This document shows positions 5,259 through 12,653 of a DNA stretch of 12,653 nt, piece by piece; the first letter of the stretch is position 1, and the number at the start of each line of letters is the position of its first letter. Position numbers and translations under genes: made by a program. Under the pieces are notes generated by a model that was not told the origin of the DNA, did no database searches, and saw nothing but the letters and a program-made list of their open reading frames with translations. Origin of the DNA: Sedimentisphaerales bacterium. GTDB taxonomy: Bacteria; Planctomycetota; Phycisphaerae; Sedimentisphaerales; SG8-4. The stretch is from assembly GCA_016932895.1 (NCBI GenBank), contig JAFGCA010000565.1, positions 1 through 12,653 on the forward strand, given 5' to 3'.

Positions 5259-6866
5259 ATGAGGTCAGCCAAAAGGTTCATCGGGTCGTTGTCGGTGGTC
5301 GTGGTCGCGCTTGCGCTGGCGTCGGAGGTCATGCCGCCTGCGGTGGCCGCTGAGGGTGAATCGCTGGTGGCGCACGTCCGCTATCGCAAGGAGATACCCG
5401 ACAGCGGCGGGGCGTACCGCGTGTTTTGTGCGAAGCAGGAATGGGACCCGCGCGCCACGGCGATCATCATTTGTGACATGTGGAATCAGCACTGGTGCCA
5501 GGGCGCGACCCGGCGGGTGGCGGAGCTGGCGCCGGTGATGGATCACGTGGTCTCGACCGCTCGCGCGAAGGGCGTGCTCATCATTCACGCCCCCAGCGGC
5601 ACGATCGGACATTACGAGAATCACCCGGCCCGCCAACGCGCCAAGGACGCGCCCAAGGCGGCGAACCTGCCCCGGGGCATTGCCTCGTGGTGCCATTGGA
5701 AGGACGAGACGGAGAAGAAGGTCGGCTACCCCATCGATCATTCCGACGGCGGCTGCGATTGCGAGCCGCCATGCGAGCAGGGCTCGCCCTGGCGCGGCCA
5801 GATCGACGCCATCCGGATTAACAACGTCGACGCGATCAGCGATTCCGGCGTGGAAGTCTGGAACCTGCTGGAGCAGCGCGGGATCGAGAACGTCATTCTC
5901 ATGGGCGTGCACACGAACATGTGCGTCCTGGGCCGGCCGTTCGGGCTGCGCCAGATGGCCAACGCCGGCAAGAACGTCGTCCTGATGCGCGACCTGACCG
6001 ACACGATGTACAACTCGCGGCGTCCGCCTTACGTGAGCCACTTCACCGGGACCGACCTCGTCGTCGAGCACATCGAGAAGTACGTTTGTCCGACCGTCAC
6101 CTCGACGATCCTGACGGGCAAGCCGCCGTTTCGTTTCAAAAATGACGAGCGGCCGCTGGCGGTCTTCATTTCCGCCGAAAGCGAATACGAGGCGGCGCAT
6201 ACCCTGCCCGGCTTCGCCCACGAGCTGGAGCTCCACTTCGGCCTGCGCTGTGAGATCCTCCAGGGCAGCACCGAGAGACAAAGCGCCGACCGGCACGACA
6301 TCGCCGGCATGGAGATCCTCAGCGACGCCGATCTCGTGTTGGTGTTCGCCCGCCGGCGGGCGTTTCCGGCCGGCCAGATGAAGCACCTGCGCGACTACCT
6401 GGGCCGGGGCGGTCCGCTGATCGGTCTGCGCACGGCCAGTCACGCCTTCGACACGCGTGGCAGCGCCCCGGCCGGACATGACGAATGGCGCACTTTCGAT
6501 CCCGACGTGTTTGGCGGCAACTATCACGGCCACCACGGCAGCGGGCCCAAGGCCGCTATCACGCCCGCACCCGGCGCCGGCGAGCATCCGATCCTCAAAG
6601 GCGTCGCGCTGCCGCTGCTGAGCGACGGTTCGCTCTATGAAACCAGACCGCTGGCCGACGGCACGACGGTTCTGCTGACGGGCACGATCCCGGACAAAGA
6701 GCCGGAGCCCGTGGCGTGGACGAATCGCTACGAGCGTTCGCGCATCTTCTACACGTCGCTGGGACATCCGGACGATTTCGAGAATCCTGCGTTTCGCAAG
6801 CTGCTGGTCAACGCCGTTTTCTGGGCGCTGAGCCGGCCCGTGCCGGAGCCGACCACTGCCAACTGA
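5259..6866 (+). CDS. Exported isochorismatase-like hydrolase fused to a ThuA-like domain
   Basis: A 535-residue protein. Residues 1-31 form a Sec signal peptide: basic MRSAKR, hydrophobic core, cleavage after AVA or AVAA. Residues about 60-285 are an isochorismatase-like cysteine hydrolase: IIICDMWN with acid D73 and GVHTNMCVLG with nucleophile C222, the expected Asp and Cys of the Asp-Lys-Cys triad. A cysteine-rich insertion (C166, C168, C172) lies between them. Residues about 296-525 are ThuA-like (class-I-glutamine-amidotransferase-like fold): LAVFISAESEYEAAHTLPGF, RGGPLIGLRTASHAF, and the ending IFYTSLGHPDDFENPAFRKL. Known ThuA-like proteins are tied to sugar utilisation, but their reaction is poorly known. 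AGGAG (5245-5249) lies 9 nt before the ATG. The next gene starts 16 bp downstream. Periplasmic hydrolysis of an amide- or ester-like substrate is inference. Confidence 0.85.
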   Translation: MRSAKRFIGSLSVVVVALALASEVMPPAVAAEGESLVAHVRYRKEIPDSGGAYRVFCAKQEWDPRATAIIICDMWNQHWCQGATRRVAELAPVMDHVVSTARAKGVLIIHAPSGTIGHYENHPARQRAKDAPKAANLPRGIASWCHWKDETEKKVGYPIDHSDGGCDCEPPCEQGSPWRGQIDAIRINNVDAISDSGVEVWNLLEQRGIENVILMGVHTNMCVLGRPFGLRQMANAGKNVVLMRDLTDTMYNSRRPPYVSHFTGTDLVVEHIEKYVCPTVTSTILTGKPPFRFKNDERPLAVFISAESEYEAAHTLPGFAHELELHFGLRCEILQGSTERQSADRHDIAGMEILSDADLVLVFARRRAFPAGQMKHLRDYLGRGGPLIGLRTASHAFDTRGSAPAGHDEWRTFDPDVFGGNYHGHHGSGPKAAITPAPGAGEHPILKGVALPLLSDGSLYETRPLADGTTVLLTGTIPDKEPEPVAWTNRYERSRIFYTSLGHPDDFENPAFRKLLVNAVFWALSRPVPEPTTAN

Positions 6867-6882
6867 GCGAGGAGACACAACC

Positions 6883-8226
6883 ATGAAACGCCTCAACAGG
6901 AGACAATTCGTAAAACAGAGCGTGGGCATCTCATTGGGCACCGTTATGCTGTCCACCGCCTCCCATCCCGTGCTGGGAGCCAACGAGCGCGTGAACCTGG
7001 CGCTGATCGGCTGCGGCGGGCGGGGCCGGGCCCTGGTTCGCGGCTTCATCGATTGCGGCGCGAGAATCACCCATCTCTGCGACCTCAACGAGGAGCGTCT
7101 GGAGGCACTGGCCAAGGAGCTTGCCTTGGTGCAGAACCACACGCCCCGGAAGCTGAACCGGATGGAGCAGGTCTTCGACACGAATGAGATCGATGCCGTG
7201 GTGGTCGCCACGCCCGATCACTGGCACGCCCCGGCCAGCATTCTCGCCTGTCAGGCGGGCAAGGATGTCTACGTCGAGAAGCCCCCGTCGCACAACATCT
7301 GGGAGACGCAGAAAATGCTCGAGGCCGCACGCAAGTATCGGCGCGTCCTGCAGGTGGGGACCCAGAACCGAAGCGCGCCGTACAACCGCGCGGCCCTGGA
7401 GTACATCCGCAGCGGCAAGCTGGGCGGCATCCACATCGTGAAGGTGTACAACCTCAAATCGGGCGGGGCCTTTCGGCTCGGCGACGCGGGCGCCGCGCCG
7501 GCGGGGTTCGACTGGGACGCCTGGCTCGGGCCGGCGCCGGCGCGCCCCTACCATCAGCACCTCTTCCACGGTGGCTGGCACAAGTTCTGGGATTTCAGCG
7601 GCGGCGACCTGGCCGACGACGGCATCCACCAGCTCGATCTGGCGACGATGCTCATGGGCGACCCGGGCCTGCCCCGGGCGGTCTCCTGCTCCGGCGGCCG
7701 GCTCGCATACCCCGACGACGAGGGCGAAGTACCCGACGTGCAGATCGCCTCGTTCGATTTCCCTGATTTCGTGATGACCTTCGAGCTGAGCGGTTATCCG
7801 CGCTACATGCAGAAGACGACCGGGACGATTCGCCGCAACGACGAGTTTCCCTACTGGACGCAGAACGCCACGCGCATTGAGCTGTATGGCTCCGATTTGA
7901 TGATGACCGTGGGCCGGCACGGGGGCGGCTGGATCGTGACAACCTCCGGCGGCAAGATCGTGGGGAAGAGGTACGGCCGGCCCCCGGACCAGCATCACGA
8001 AGCCAACTTCCTCGAATGCATCAAGACCCGCAAACGCCCCAACGCCGATATCGAGACGCTGTTCAACAGCACCGCCATGGTCCACATGACCAACATCGCC
8101 CATCGCGTCGGGAACGAGAAGCTGACATTCGATGCGACGTCGCAGCGATTCACCGACAGCGCCGACGCCAACGAATTGCTGAAGCGCACGTACCGTCCCA
8201 AGTATCGAATCCCCGATCGCGTGTAG
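6883..8226 (+). CDS. Tat-exported Gfo/Idh/MocA-family oxidoreductase
   Basis: A 447-residue protein. The N-terminus N5-R-R-Q-F-V-K11 is a twin-arginine motif, followed by a hydrophobic stretch to about residue 33, so the folded, cofactor-loaded enzyme is probably sent out through Tat. The Rossmann fold begins at NLALIGCGGRGRALV (G43-C-G-G-R-G48), followed by VVVATPDHWHAP and E132-K-P134, the family EKP motif; DLADDGIH (D245/D246, H249) matches the substrate/catalytic D-x-x-x-H region. Such NAD(P)-dependent enzymes oxidise or epimerise sugars and inositols, and Tat-exported members hold their cofactor tightly. GAGGAG is 8 nt before the ATG, and the gap to the previous gene is 16 bp, so the two are co-transcribed. 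It is the last gene of this operon; no classical terminator follows. The substrate is unknown. Confidence 0.9.
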   Translation: MKRLNRRQFVKQSVGISLGTVMLSTASHPVLGANERVNLALIGCGGRGRALVRGFIDCGARITHLCDLNEERLEALAKELALVQNHTPRKLNRMEQVFDTNEIDAVVVATPDHWHAPASILACQAGKDVYVEKPPSHNIWETQKMLEAARKYRRVLQVGTQNRSAPYNRAALEYIRSGKLGGIHIVKVYNLKSGGAFRLGDAGAAPAGFDWDAWLGPAPARPYHQHLFHGGWHKFWDFSGGDLADDGIHQLDLATMLMGDPGLPRAVSCSGGRLAYPDDEGEVPDVQIASFDFPDFVMTFELSGYPRYMQKTTGTIRRNDEFPYWTQNATRIELYGSDLMMTVGRHGGGWIVTTSGGKIVGKRYGRPPDQHHEANFLECIKTRKRPNADIETLFNSTAMVHMTNIAHRVGNEKLTFDATSQRFTDSADANELLKRTYRPKYRIPDRV

Positions 8227-8283
8227 ATTATTGTTGGCGACAGAGACCGATAATGTGAACAGTGATTGCTCCTTGCGTCGCAT

Positions 8284-8383
8284 GTCATCCTGAACGAAGC
8301 GCAGCGTAGTGAAGGATCTCGGTCGGGCACGCAAGCAACTTCTCATTCGCAGGCCAGGTCCTTCGCCTGCGGTTCAGGATGAT
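8284..8383. repeat. Imperfect inverted-repeat element (REP/MITE-like)
   Basis: The arms TCATCCTGAAC (8285-8295) and GTTCAGGATGA (8372-8382) are perfect 11-bp complements. Inside them GAAGGATC (8311-8318) faces GGTCCTTC (8357-8364), pairing with one wobble. The left arm with its following GAAGCGCAGCG and GAAGGATCT belongs to a kind of dispersed sequence I know from many environmental bacterial genomes, where it recurs in intergenic gaps. It has no T-run, so it is not a standard terminator. It fills much of the 291-bp gap 8227-8517; the rest of the gap holds no gene and no promoter I trust. Confidence 0.6.
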
Positions 8384-8517
8384 ACGGTCCTGTAGCGCGA
8401 GGACTTTTTCCGTTCCCGATAATACGTTGCCGGGATTTTGCGCGGAATTTACTTCAACCTCTGTCAACCCATGGGCTACGATACGCGTCTGTACCGGTAG
8501 TTGGAGTAGTAGCCTCG

Positions 8518-9108
8518 ATGGGATGTACTGACGAGAGTTTAGTCGCCGCCCATGTCCAGGGCGACCGGGCGGCATTTCGCGAGCTTGTCCAGCGTTACGG
8601 GGACAGCCTGCTGGGGTACTTGTTCCGCATGACCGGCAACCGAGACCAGGCCGAAGACCTTTTTCAGGAGACCTTCACACGGGTCCATGAGAAGGCCCAT
8701 ACCTTTCGGGGCAGGAACTTCAAGGGCTGGCTCTTCACGATTGCGACGCGTACGGCCATCGATACGGCCCGGCGGCGCAAGCGGCGCGTGGTCCTCTCGC
8801 CGGTCGCGGCGGGCGACTGTGACGATGATCGTGGGCCTCAACTGGACACGTTGACGGCCTCCGAAGACGCGGTCGATCCGGCGGAGACGCTGGTGCAGGA
8901 CGAGCGGAAGGAGCAGGTACGGCGGGCGGTCGAGACCCTGCCGGCCAAGCAACGCGCTACGCTCGTGCTCGCCTACTATCAGCAGCTCAGTTATCGCGAA
9001 GTCGCCGATGTGATGGGCTGTTCTCTCGGCACGGTCAAGACCCAGATGTCCCGCGCCCTGGCGACGCTGGCACGCAAACTACCGGATTCTGTCGGTGTGA
9101 CAAAATGA
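8518..9108 (+). CDS. ECF-family RNA polymerase sigma factor
   Basis: A 196-residue sigma factor with only regions 2 and 4. Region 2 spans about 20-88 (AFRELVQRYGDSLLGYLFR, then the DQAEDLFQETF core-binding segment and GWLFTIATRTAIDTARRRKR for the -10 element). An acidic linker of about 45 residues follows. Region 4 spans about 135-186, with the helix-turn-helix in LSYREVADVMGCSLGTVKTQMSRA (158-181) for -35 binding. It directs RNA polymerase to a dedicated regulon. GGAG is 11 nt before the ATG, rather far. Its last codons overlap the next gene by ATGA, and that gene has an anti-sigma zinc motif, so this is a sigma/anti-sigma pair. The external signal is unknown. Confidence 0.93.
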   Translation: MGCTDESLVAAHVQGDRAAFRELVQRYGDSLLGYLFRMTGNRDQAEDLFQETFTRVHEKAHTFRGRNFKGWLFTIATRTAIDTARRRKRRVVLSPVAAGDCDDDRGPQLDTLTASEDAVDPAETLVQDERKEQVRRAVETLPAKQRATLVLAYYQQLSYREVADVMGCSLGTVKTQMSRALATLARKLPDSVGVTK

Positions 9109-10997
9109 ACGGACACCTTACAGAACGACAATTGATCGATTACGAGTTTGACCTGACTTCCGAGTCCCAGGCGAACGAGGCCCGCGCGCATCTCGAACAG
9201 TGTGACGCGTGTCGGGCGAAGCTGGACGAGCTGAAACGCAAGTTCGCGAGCCTTGATCTGCTGCGGGACGAAATCAGCGCTTCGGAAGCCCTGATCTCGA
9301 AGGCGGTGGAGAACGCCGCGAGCCCGAGGCCCGCGCGCGTGATCCCGGTGCGGCAATGGCCGTGGCTGGGGGCGATCGCCGCCGCTATTATCGTGGGCTT
9401 CATGTTCCTGCTGGTCTCGAATCTCGGTCCCGAGCGGCGTTCGGAACAGGTCGCCTCCGATCAGCGGCCTTTCCCCGACGATGCGCCGACGAGAGTGGAC
9501 CTTGGCTACGGCACGACCAAACAGCTCGCGCCGGGCCCGAGAACGCTGCAGGTGGCGCGCTCGTGGGCGCCGCGGCCGACCGCCGAGCCCACGACGCTGG
9601 CGGCCACCGACCCGCACAGCGTCGAGATCGCCGAGAGGCCGCCGTTCGCGCCGGCCAGTGCGATCGAGCTGGTCGTTCTGCCCCGCAGGCAGGACGTGCA
9701 ACTGACGATCTACAACGCCGCCGACCTGACGCTCGTGCGCGAAAAGAGGAACCTGACGCTCAAGCGAGGCTGGAACTGGCTCCAGTTCATGTGGGCCAAC
9801 ACGCTGATCGATCCGACTTCACTTGCCCTCGAACAGATGGAGCACAAAGACCGGGTGGACATCCAACAATTGGTGTTCCCACCGAGGCTACGGGAACTTG
9901 GTCGCTGGCTGATTCGCTCCGAGGTCAGCGGCCAAGTACCGTTTGAGCTGACGTATTTCACCAGCGGTTTGTCCTGGCGGGCCTTTTACATGGGCACGCT
10001 CTCGCAGGATGAGAAAACGATGCACCTGGAAGGGTATGTCCGGGTCGCCAACGACAGCGGCGAGGATTACGAGGACGCCCAAACCCGGTTGATCGTCGGA
10101 AAGGTCCACCTGCTCGATGAAATCCGCGCCCTGGCCCAGCGGCAGTACGCCTACGGCAGCCCCGTGCCGGAGAGAATGGGAATGGGGGGCGGCCGCGTCG
10201 CCGGTCTTGCCGGCGTCGACGCCCGCAGGGATACCTACCAGTATGGGGAGGGGGAGGCCGGAGGCAAAGGCTTCGGGCGGATGCTCGATTCTCTGAAACG
10301 CAAGGAAGTCAGGAAAGAGGGTCTCAGCGAGTACTTCCTCTATACCATTGAGGGGACCGAGACGATTCCGAACCAGTGGGGCAAGCGGCTGCTGTCGTCC
10401 GAGACGAAGGAGATTCCCGTCAGCAACCTGTATAAGTACGACGAGCAGCGATGGGGGGAGCAGGCGGTGCGGTACCTTTCGTTTGCCAACGACGCCGAGC
10501 ACAAGCTGGGGGAGACGCCGCTTCCGGACGGGATGGTGCGCATCTACGGCCGGGCGGACGCCGAGGGCCACCTGTCCTACGTCGGCGGAACGGGCGTCAA
10601 GTACATCCCCGTCGGCGAGGAGGTCGAGCTGAATCTTGGTCCGGCCCGCCTGGTCGAGGTCGAGCCGACGCTGATGGACTTTGGCACGGAGAACTACGTG
10701 TTCGATGCCAACGACAACATCGCCGGATGGGACGAGGTGCGGACCTGGAAGATCGAGATCGCCAACGCTCGCACCGTGCCGGTCGAGATCGAGGCGACGC
10801 GCGGCTTCGAGACGCCGTACTGGACGCTGCCCTTCGATGACGAGGACGTCGCATACGAGAAATACGACGCGACCCACGCACGCTTTACGCTGACGGTTCC
10901 GGCGCGAACGAAGCGCCGATTCGAGTATACGGTGACGACATACTATGGCGTTCGAGCCGAGACACTGGTCAAACGCCAATCCGAGAGGACGAACTGA
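9105..10997 (+). CDS. Membrane anti-sigma factor with large DUF4139-like extracytoplasmic domain
   Basis: A 630-residue protein translated from an ATGA overlap with the sigma gene. Residues 1-60 form a zinc-binding anti-sigma domain, H29-x3-C33-x2-C36 (HLEQCDAC), expected to hold the sigma factor at the membrane. One transmembrane helix lies at about 86-106. A proline-rich, low-complexity linker (107-185) follows, then a beta-rich domain from 187 (LTIYNAADLTLVREKR, NTLIDPTSL) to the end, including GMVRIYGRADAEGHLSYVGG at about 480-500 and a Tyr/Thr-rich C-terminus. This resembles DUF4139-type proteins. A glycine-rich loop (about 358-390, MGMGGGRVAG) interrupts it. The same domain makes up the exported proteins encoded next, so the sensor and its co-encoded proteins are related. 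Signal transduction by the external domain is inference; an assembly partner role is equally possible. Confidence 0.85.
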   Translation: MNGHLTERQLIDYEFDLTSESQANEARAHLEQCDACRAKLDELKRKFASLDLLRDEISASEALISKAVENAASPRPARVIPVRQWPWLGAIAAAIIVGFMFLLVSNLGPERRSEQVASDQRPFPDDAPTRVDLGYGTTKQLAPGPRTLQVARSWAPRPTAEPTTLAATDPHSVEIAERPPFAPASAIELVVLPRRQDVQLTIYNAADLTLVREKRNLTLKRGWNWLQFMWANTLIDPTSLALEQMEHKDRVDIQQLVFPPRLRELGRWLIRSEVSGQVPFELTYFTSGLSWRAFYMGTLSQDEKTMHLEGYVRVANDSGEDYEDAQTRLIVGKVHLLDEIRALAQRQYAYGSPVPERMGMGGGRVAGLAGVDARRDTYQYGEGEAGGKGFGRMLDSLKRKEVRKEGLSEYFLYTIEGTETIPNQWGKRLLSSETKEIPVSNLYKYDEQRWGEQAVRYLSFANDAEHKLGETPLPDGMVRIYGRADAEGHLSYVGGTGVKYIPVGEEVELNLGPARLVEVEPTLMDFGTENYVFDANDNIAGWDEVRTWKIEIANARTVPVEIEATRGFETPYWTLPFDDEDVAYEKYDATHARFTLTVPARTKRRFEYTVTTYYGVRAETLVKRQSERTN

Positions 10998-11014
10998 TTT
11001 TGGGAGACGCAGTT

Positions 11015-12172
11015 ATGAAACGCACACACATTGCATTGACGGTTCTGGTCATTGTCCTCGGTGCCGCCGCGGCGCTGGAGGCGCGCATCAAGTTGGTGGC
11101 GCTACCCGAGCGGGCGGCAACCGTGATCCGGCTGGACAACCCCAGCGCCACGCTGATCGAGGAGGAACGGGTCCTGACGCTCCAGCAGGGACTCAACAAG
11201 GTGGACTTCTCCTGGAAGGGCGTGCAGATCGACGAGGATTCGATCCGCCTGCAGATCCTCGACCACCCGGACGGCGTGAATCTGCTCAGCGTCAGCTACC
11301 CGCCCGGCGAGGCGGCTTTGGTCTGGGAGATCAGCAGCGGAGGCGACTACGCCGAGACGGTTCGCATCAGCTACCTGCTGCGCAACATCGACCGGCTCAT
11401 CACCTACAAAGCGGTCGCCGACAAGGCCGAGACGAAGGTCGATCTCAAGAGCTACCTCGTCCTGCGCAACTTCTCGGGTGAGGACTTCGAGAAGGCCCGC
11501 GTCCTGCTCGATTACGGCGAGGCCTTCGAGCAGGGGATCGACCACGAAGAGACCAAGCGCATGCTGTTCCTCAAGGCGCCGCAGGTCCCGGTGACCAAGG
11601 TTTGGACGTGGGACGTGCGCAATATCCCGGAGCACATGTGGGACCCGAGCCGGGTCGAGAATGAGAACGTCGGCATCCCGGTCAGCTACCGCATCCTCAA
11701 CGACGAGCCCAGCGGGCTGGGGGAATTCTCGCTGTGGGGAGGCAAGGCCCGCCTCTTCCAGGACGACGGCCACGGAAGCACGATCTTCCTGGGCGAGGAC
11801 AACGCGCCGCTGGTTCCGGTCGGCGAGAAGATGGAGCTCTATATCGGCGACAGCCGGGACATCGTCGTGACACAGAAGAAAATGAAGGACGCGCGAATCA
11901 ACCTGCGCAAGAACGACTCCGAGCGGGTGGTGCTCTACGACACGGACGAGATCATCACCGCCAAGATCGAGAACTTCAAGGACGGTCCGGCCGTGCTGAC
12001 GATGATTCAGCAGATCCCCGGGCAGTGGGACATGGAGAAATGCAATCTCACGTACAAGAAGAAGGACGCGAGCACGCTGGAGTTCGAGATCGAACTGCCG
12101 GCGCGCAGCGATTCGGGGCCGGCGGTGAAGGAACTCACGATGCACTATCACCGTCGCAACGTCCGGCCGTAG
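11015..12172 (+). CDS. Exported DUF4139-like protein, unknown function
   Basis: A 385-residue protein. The N-terminus MKRTHIALTVLVIVLGAAAA is a Sec signal peptide with likely cleavage after LEA (residue 23). The mature protein begins with the same layout as the anti-sigma external domain: I-K-L-V-A-L-P, then TVIRLDNPSATLIEEERVLT, LQQGLNKVDFSW and VSYPPG. Later GKARLFQDDGHGSTIFLGED and VGEKMELYIGDSRDIVV match the end region of DUF4139-like proteins. No catalytic motif is evident. The start at 11015 has GGGAG 8 nt upstream; an in-frame ATG at 11000 would place five extra residues before the signal peptide. The gap to the anti-sigma stop is 17 bp, so it is in the same operon and probably controlled by the ECF sigma factor. 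It may be a surface or envelope protein. Confidence 0.8.
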   Translation: MKRTHIALTVLVIVLGAAAALEARIKLVALPERAATVIRLDNPSATLIEEERVLTLQQGLNKVDFSWKGVQIDEDSIRLQILDHPDGVNLLSVSYPPGEAALVWEISSGGDYAETVRISYLLRNIDRLITYKAVADKAETKVDLKSYLVLRNFSGEDFEKARVLLDYGEAFEQGIDHEETKRMLFLKAPQVPVTKVWTWDVRNIPEHMWDPSRVENENVGIPVSYRILNDEPSGLGEFSLWGGKARLFQDDGHGSTIFLGEDNAPLVPVGEKMELYIGDSRDIVVTQKKMKDARINLRKNDSERVVLYDTDEIITAKIENFKDGPAVLTMIQQIPGQWDMEKCNLTYKKKDASTLEFEIELPARSDSGPAVKELTMHYHRRNVRP

Positions 12173-12204
12173 TACGCTGTCGCAGCCTGCGCGATGGGCC
12201 ACGG

Positions 12205-12290
12205 GTGGCAGCGTCAAGGCCGAAGGCCTTGGCGATGGGATCAGCCGAACTCGTGGAAGGCCATCGCCAAGCTGCGCTTGACGCTGCCAC
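12205..12290. repeat. 86-bp double-armed palindrome between two operon genes
   Basis: The outer arms GTGGCAGCGTCAAG (12205-12218) and CTTGACGCTGCCAC (12277-12290) are perfect 14-bp complements. The inner arms CTTGGCGATGG (12228-12238) and CCATCGCCAAG (12261-12271) are perfect 11-bp complements. The internal loops are 9 nt and 5 nt, and the apex is a 22-nt loop. No T-run follows. It fills most of the gap 12173-12327. It could be an RNA-stability or attenuation hairpin, or a copy of a dispersed palindromic element. Confidence 0.85.
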
Positions 12291-12327
12291 TCGATGCTGC
12301 GGATGAGAGATTGACAGGAGTGCTCTT

Positions 12328-12653
12328 ATGAAACGCTTGATCTTATTGCTATTGCTATTGACGGTGATGGCCGGTACCGCCGCGGCCAAGGTCGACCTGA
12401 CGACACTGCCCACGCGCGACACGGTGCAGCTCACGATTTACAACTCCGCCGACCTGACGCTGGCGCGCGAGAGCCGGGCGTTGACGCTCAAAGAGGGCGA
12501 CAACCGTCTTCAGTTTTCCTGGGAAAATACACTGATCGATCCGACCAGCCTGGACATGCTGCCCAAGGCGCACGCGGGCCAGATCGACATCGCCGAACTG
12601 GTTTACCCGCCGCGAGTGAAGAATCTCGGCTTGTGGAACATCGAGAGCGAGGT
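12328..12653 (+). CDS. Exported DUF4139-like protein, 5' fragment
   Basis: An open frame of 108 codons running off the right edge. The start MKRLILLLLLLTVMAGTAAA is a strong Sec signal peptide, with likely cleavage after AAA before KVDL. AGGAG lies 7 nt before the ATG. The mature part (VQLTIYNSADLTLARESR, NTLIDPTSL, ELVYPPRVKNLG) aligns without gaps to residues 187-274 of the anti-sigma protein at 53 of 88 identical positions by hand count, about 60%. This is therefore the closest paralogue of the sensor's external domain. It probably belongs to the same operon although separated by a palindrome. Confidence 0.85.
   Translation, partial: MKRLILLLLLLTVMAGTAAAKVDLTTLPTRDTVQLTIYNSADLTLARESRALTLKEGDNRLQFSWENTLIDPTSLDMLPKAHAGQIDIAELVYPPRVKNLGLWNIESE

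Noticed and set aside
5265..7211. 648-codon minus-strand ORF (and the 471-codon one at 6931-8346)
   Set aside because: Antisense shadows of well-identified genes in GC-rich DNA; the products are Arg/Pro/Ala-rich without family motifs.
9888..10979. 363-codon minus-strand ORF (and the 371-codon one at 11102-12217)
   Set aside because: Shadows opposite the anti-sigma and exported-protein genes, which have clear starts, ribosome sites and motifs.

Overview
The window looks like a chromosomal piece of an uncultivated, GC-rich anaerobic bacterium, most likely of the Planctomycetes or a related lineage. The reasons are: (i) a 2-oxoacid:ferredoxin oxidoreductase locus, (ii) an exported isochorismatase-like/ThuA fusion followed by a Tat-exported Gfo/Idh/MocA oxidoreductase, a combination typical of planctomycete-type genomes, and (iii) an ECF sigma factor with an anti-sigma protein that carries a large extracytoplasmic domain. 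The taxonomic guess is inference.

The central find is a compact type VI CRISPR-Cas locus on the minus strand (about 1089-4156). It holds a 40-codon ORF with a strong Shine-Dalgarno sequence, then a single 798-residue Cas13 effector with two terminal HEPN motifs (RCYFSH at 76-81, RNGLLH at 759-764). About 70 bp further on lies a seven-repeat, six-spacer array read in the same direction. The 36-nt repeat in crRNA sense starts GCTG and ends GGGGTGATTACAGC, which strongly resembles type VI-B repeats and in particular those of the small Cas13bt / Cas13X-Y effectors. No cas1, cas2, csx27 or csx28 lies in the window. The locus is visibly more AT-rich than its flanks, which fits horizontal acquisition.

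Left flank, all minus strand: the first codons of a 2-oxoacid:ferredoxin oxidoreductase alpha subunit (VorB/KorA type), overlapping by 4 nt a two-cluster ferredoxin subunit, with a plausible upstream promoter. Next comes a broken type II toxin-antitoxin pair: an intact Phd/YefM-like antitoxin overlapping the C-terminal half of a RelE/ParE-like toxin that has lost its N-terminal half.

Right flank, all plus strand: a probable operon of an SDR dehydrogenase, an exported isochorismatase-ThuA fusion and a Tat-exported Gfo/Idh/MocA oxidoreductase (4432-8226), probably for carbohydrate or related catabolism. After a 291-bp gap with a dispersed inverted-repeat element comes a regulatory operon (8518 to the window end). 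It encodes an ECF sigma factor, a membrane anti-sigma factor coupled by an ATGA overlap, and two exported proteins. The external part of the anti-sigma factor belongs to the same DUF4139-like family as the exported proteins; one of these matches it at about 60% identity over 88 residues. An 86-bp double-armed palindrome separates the last two genes.
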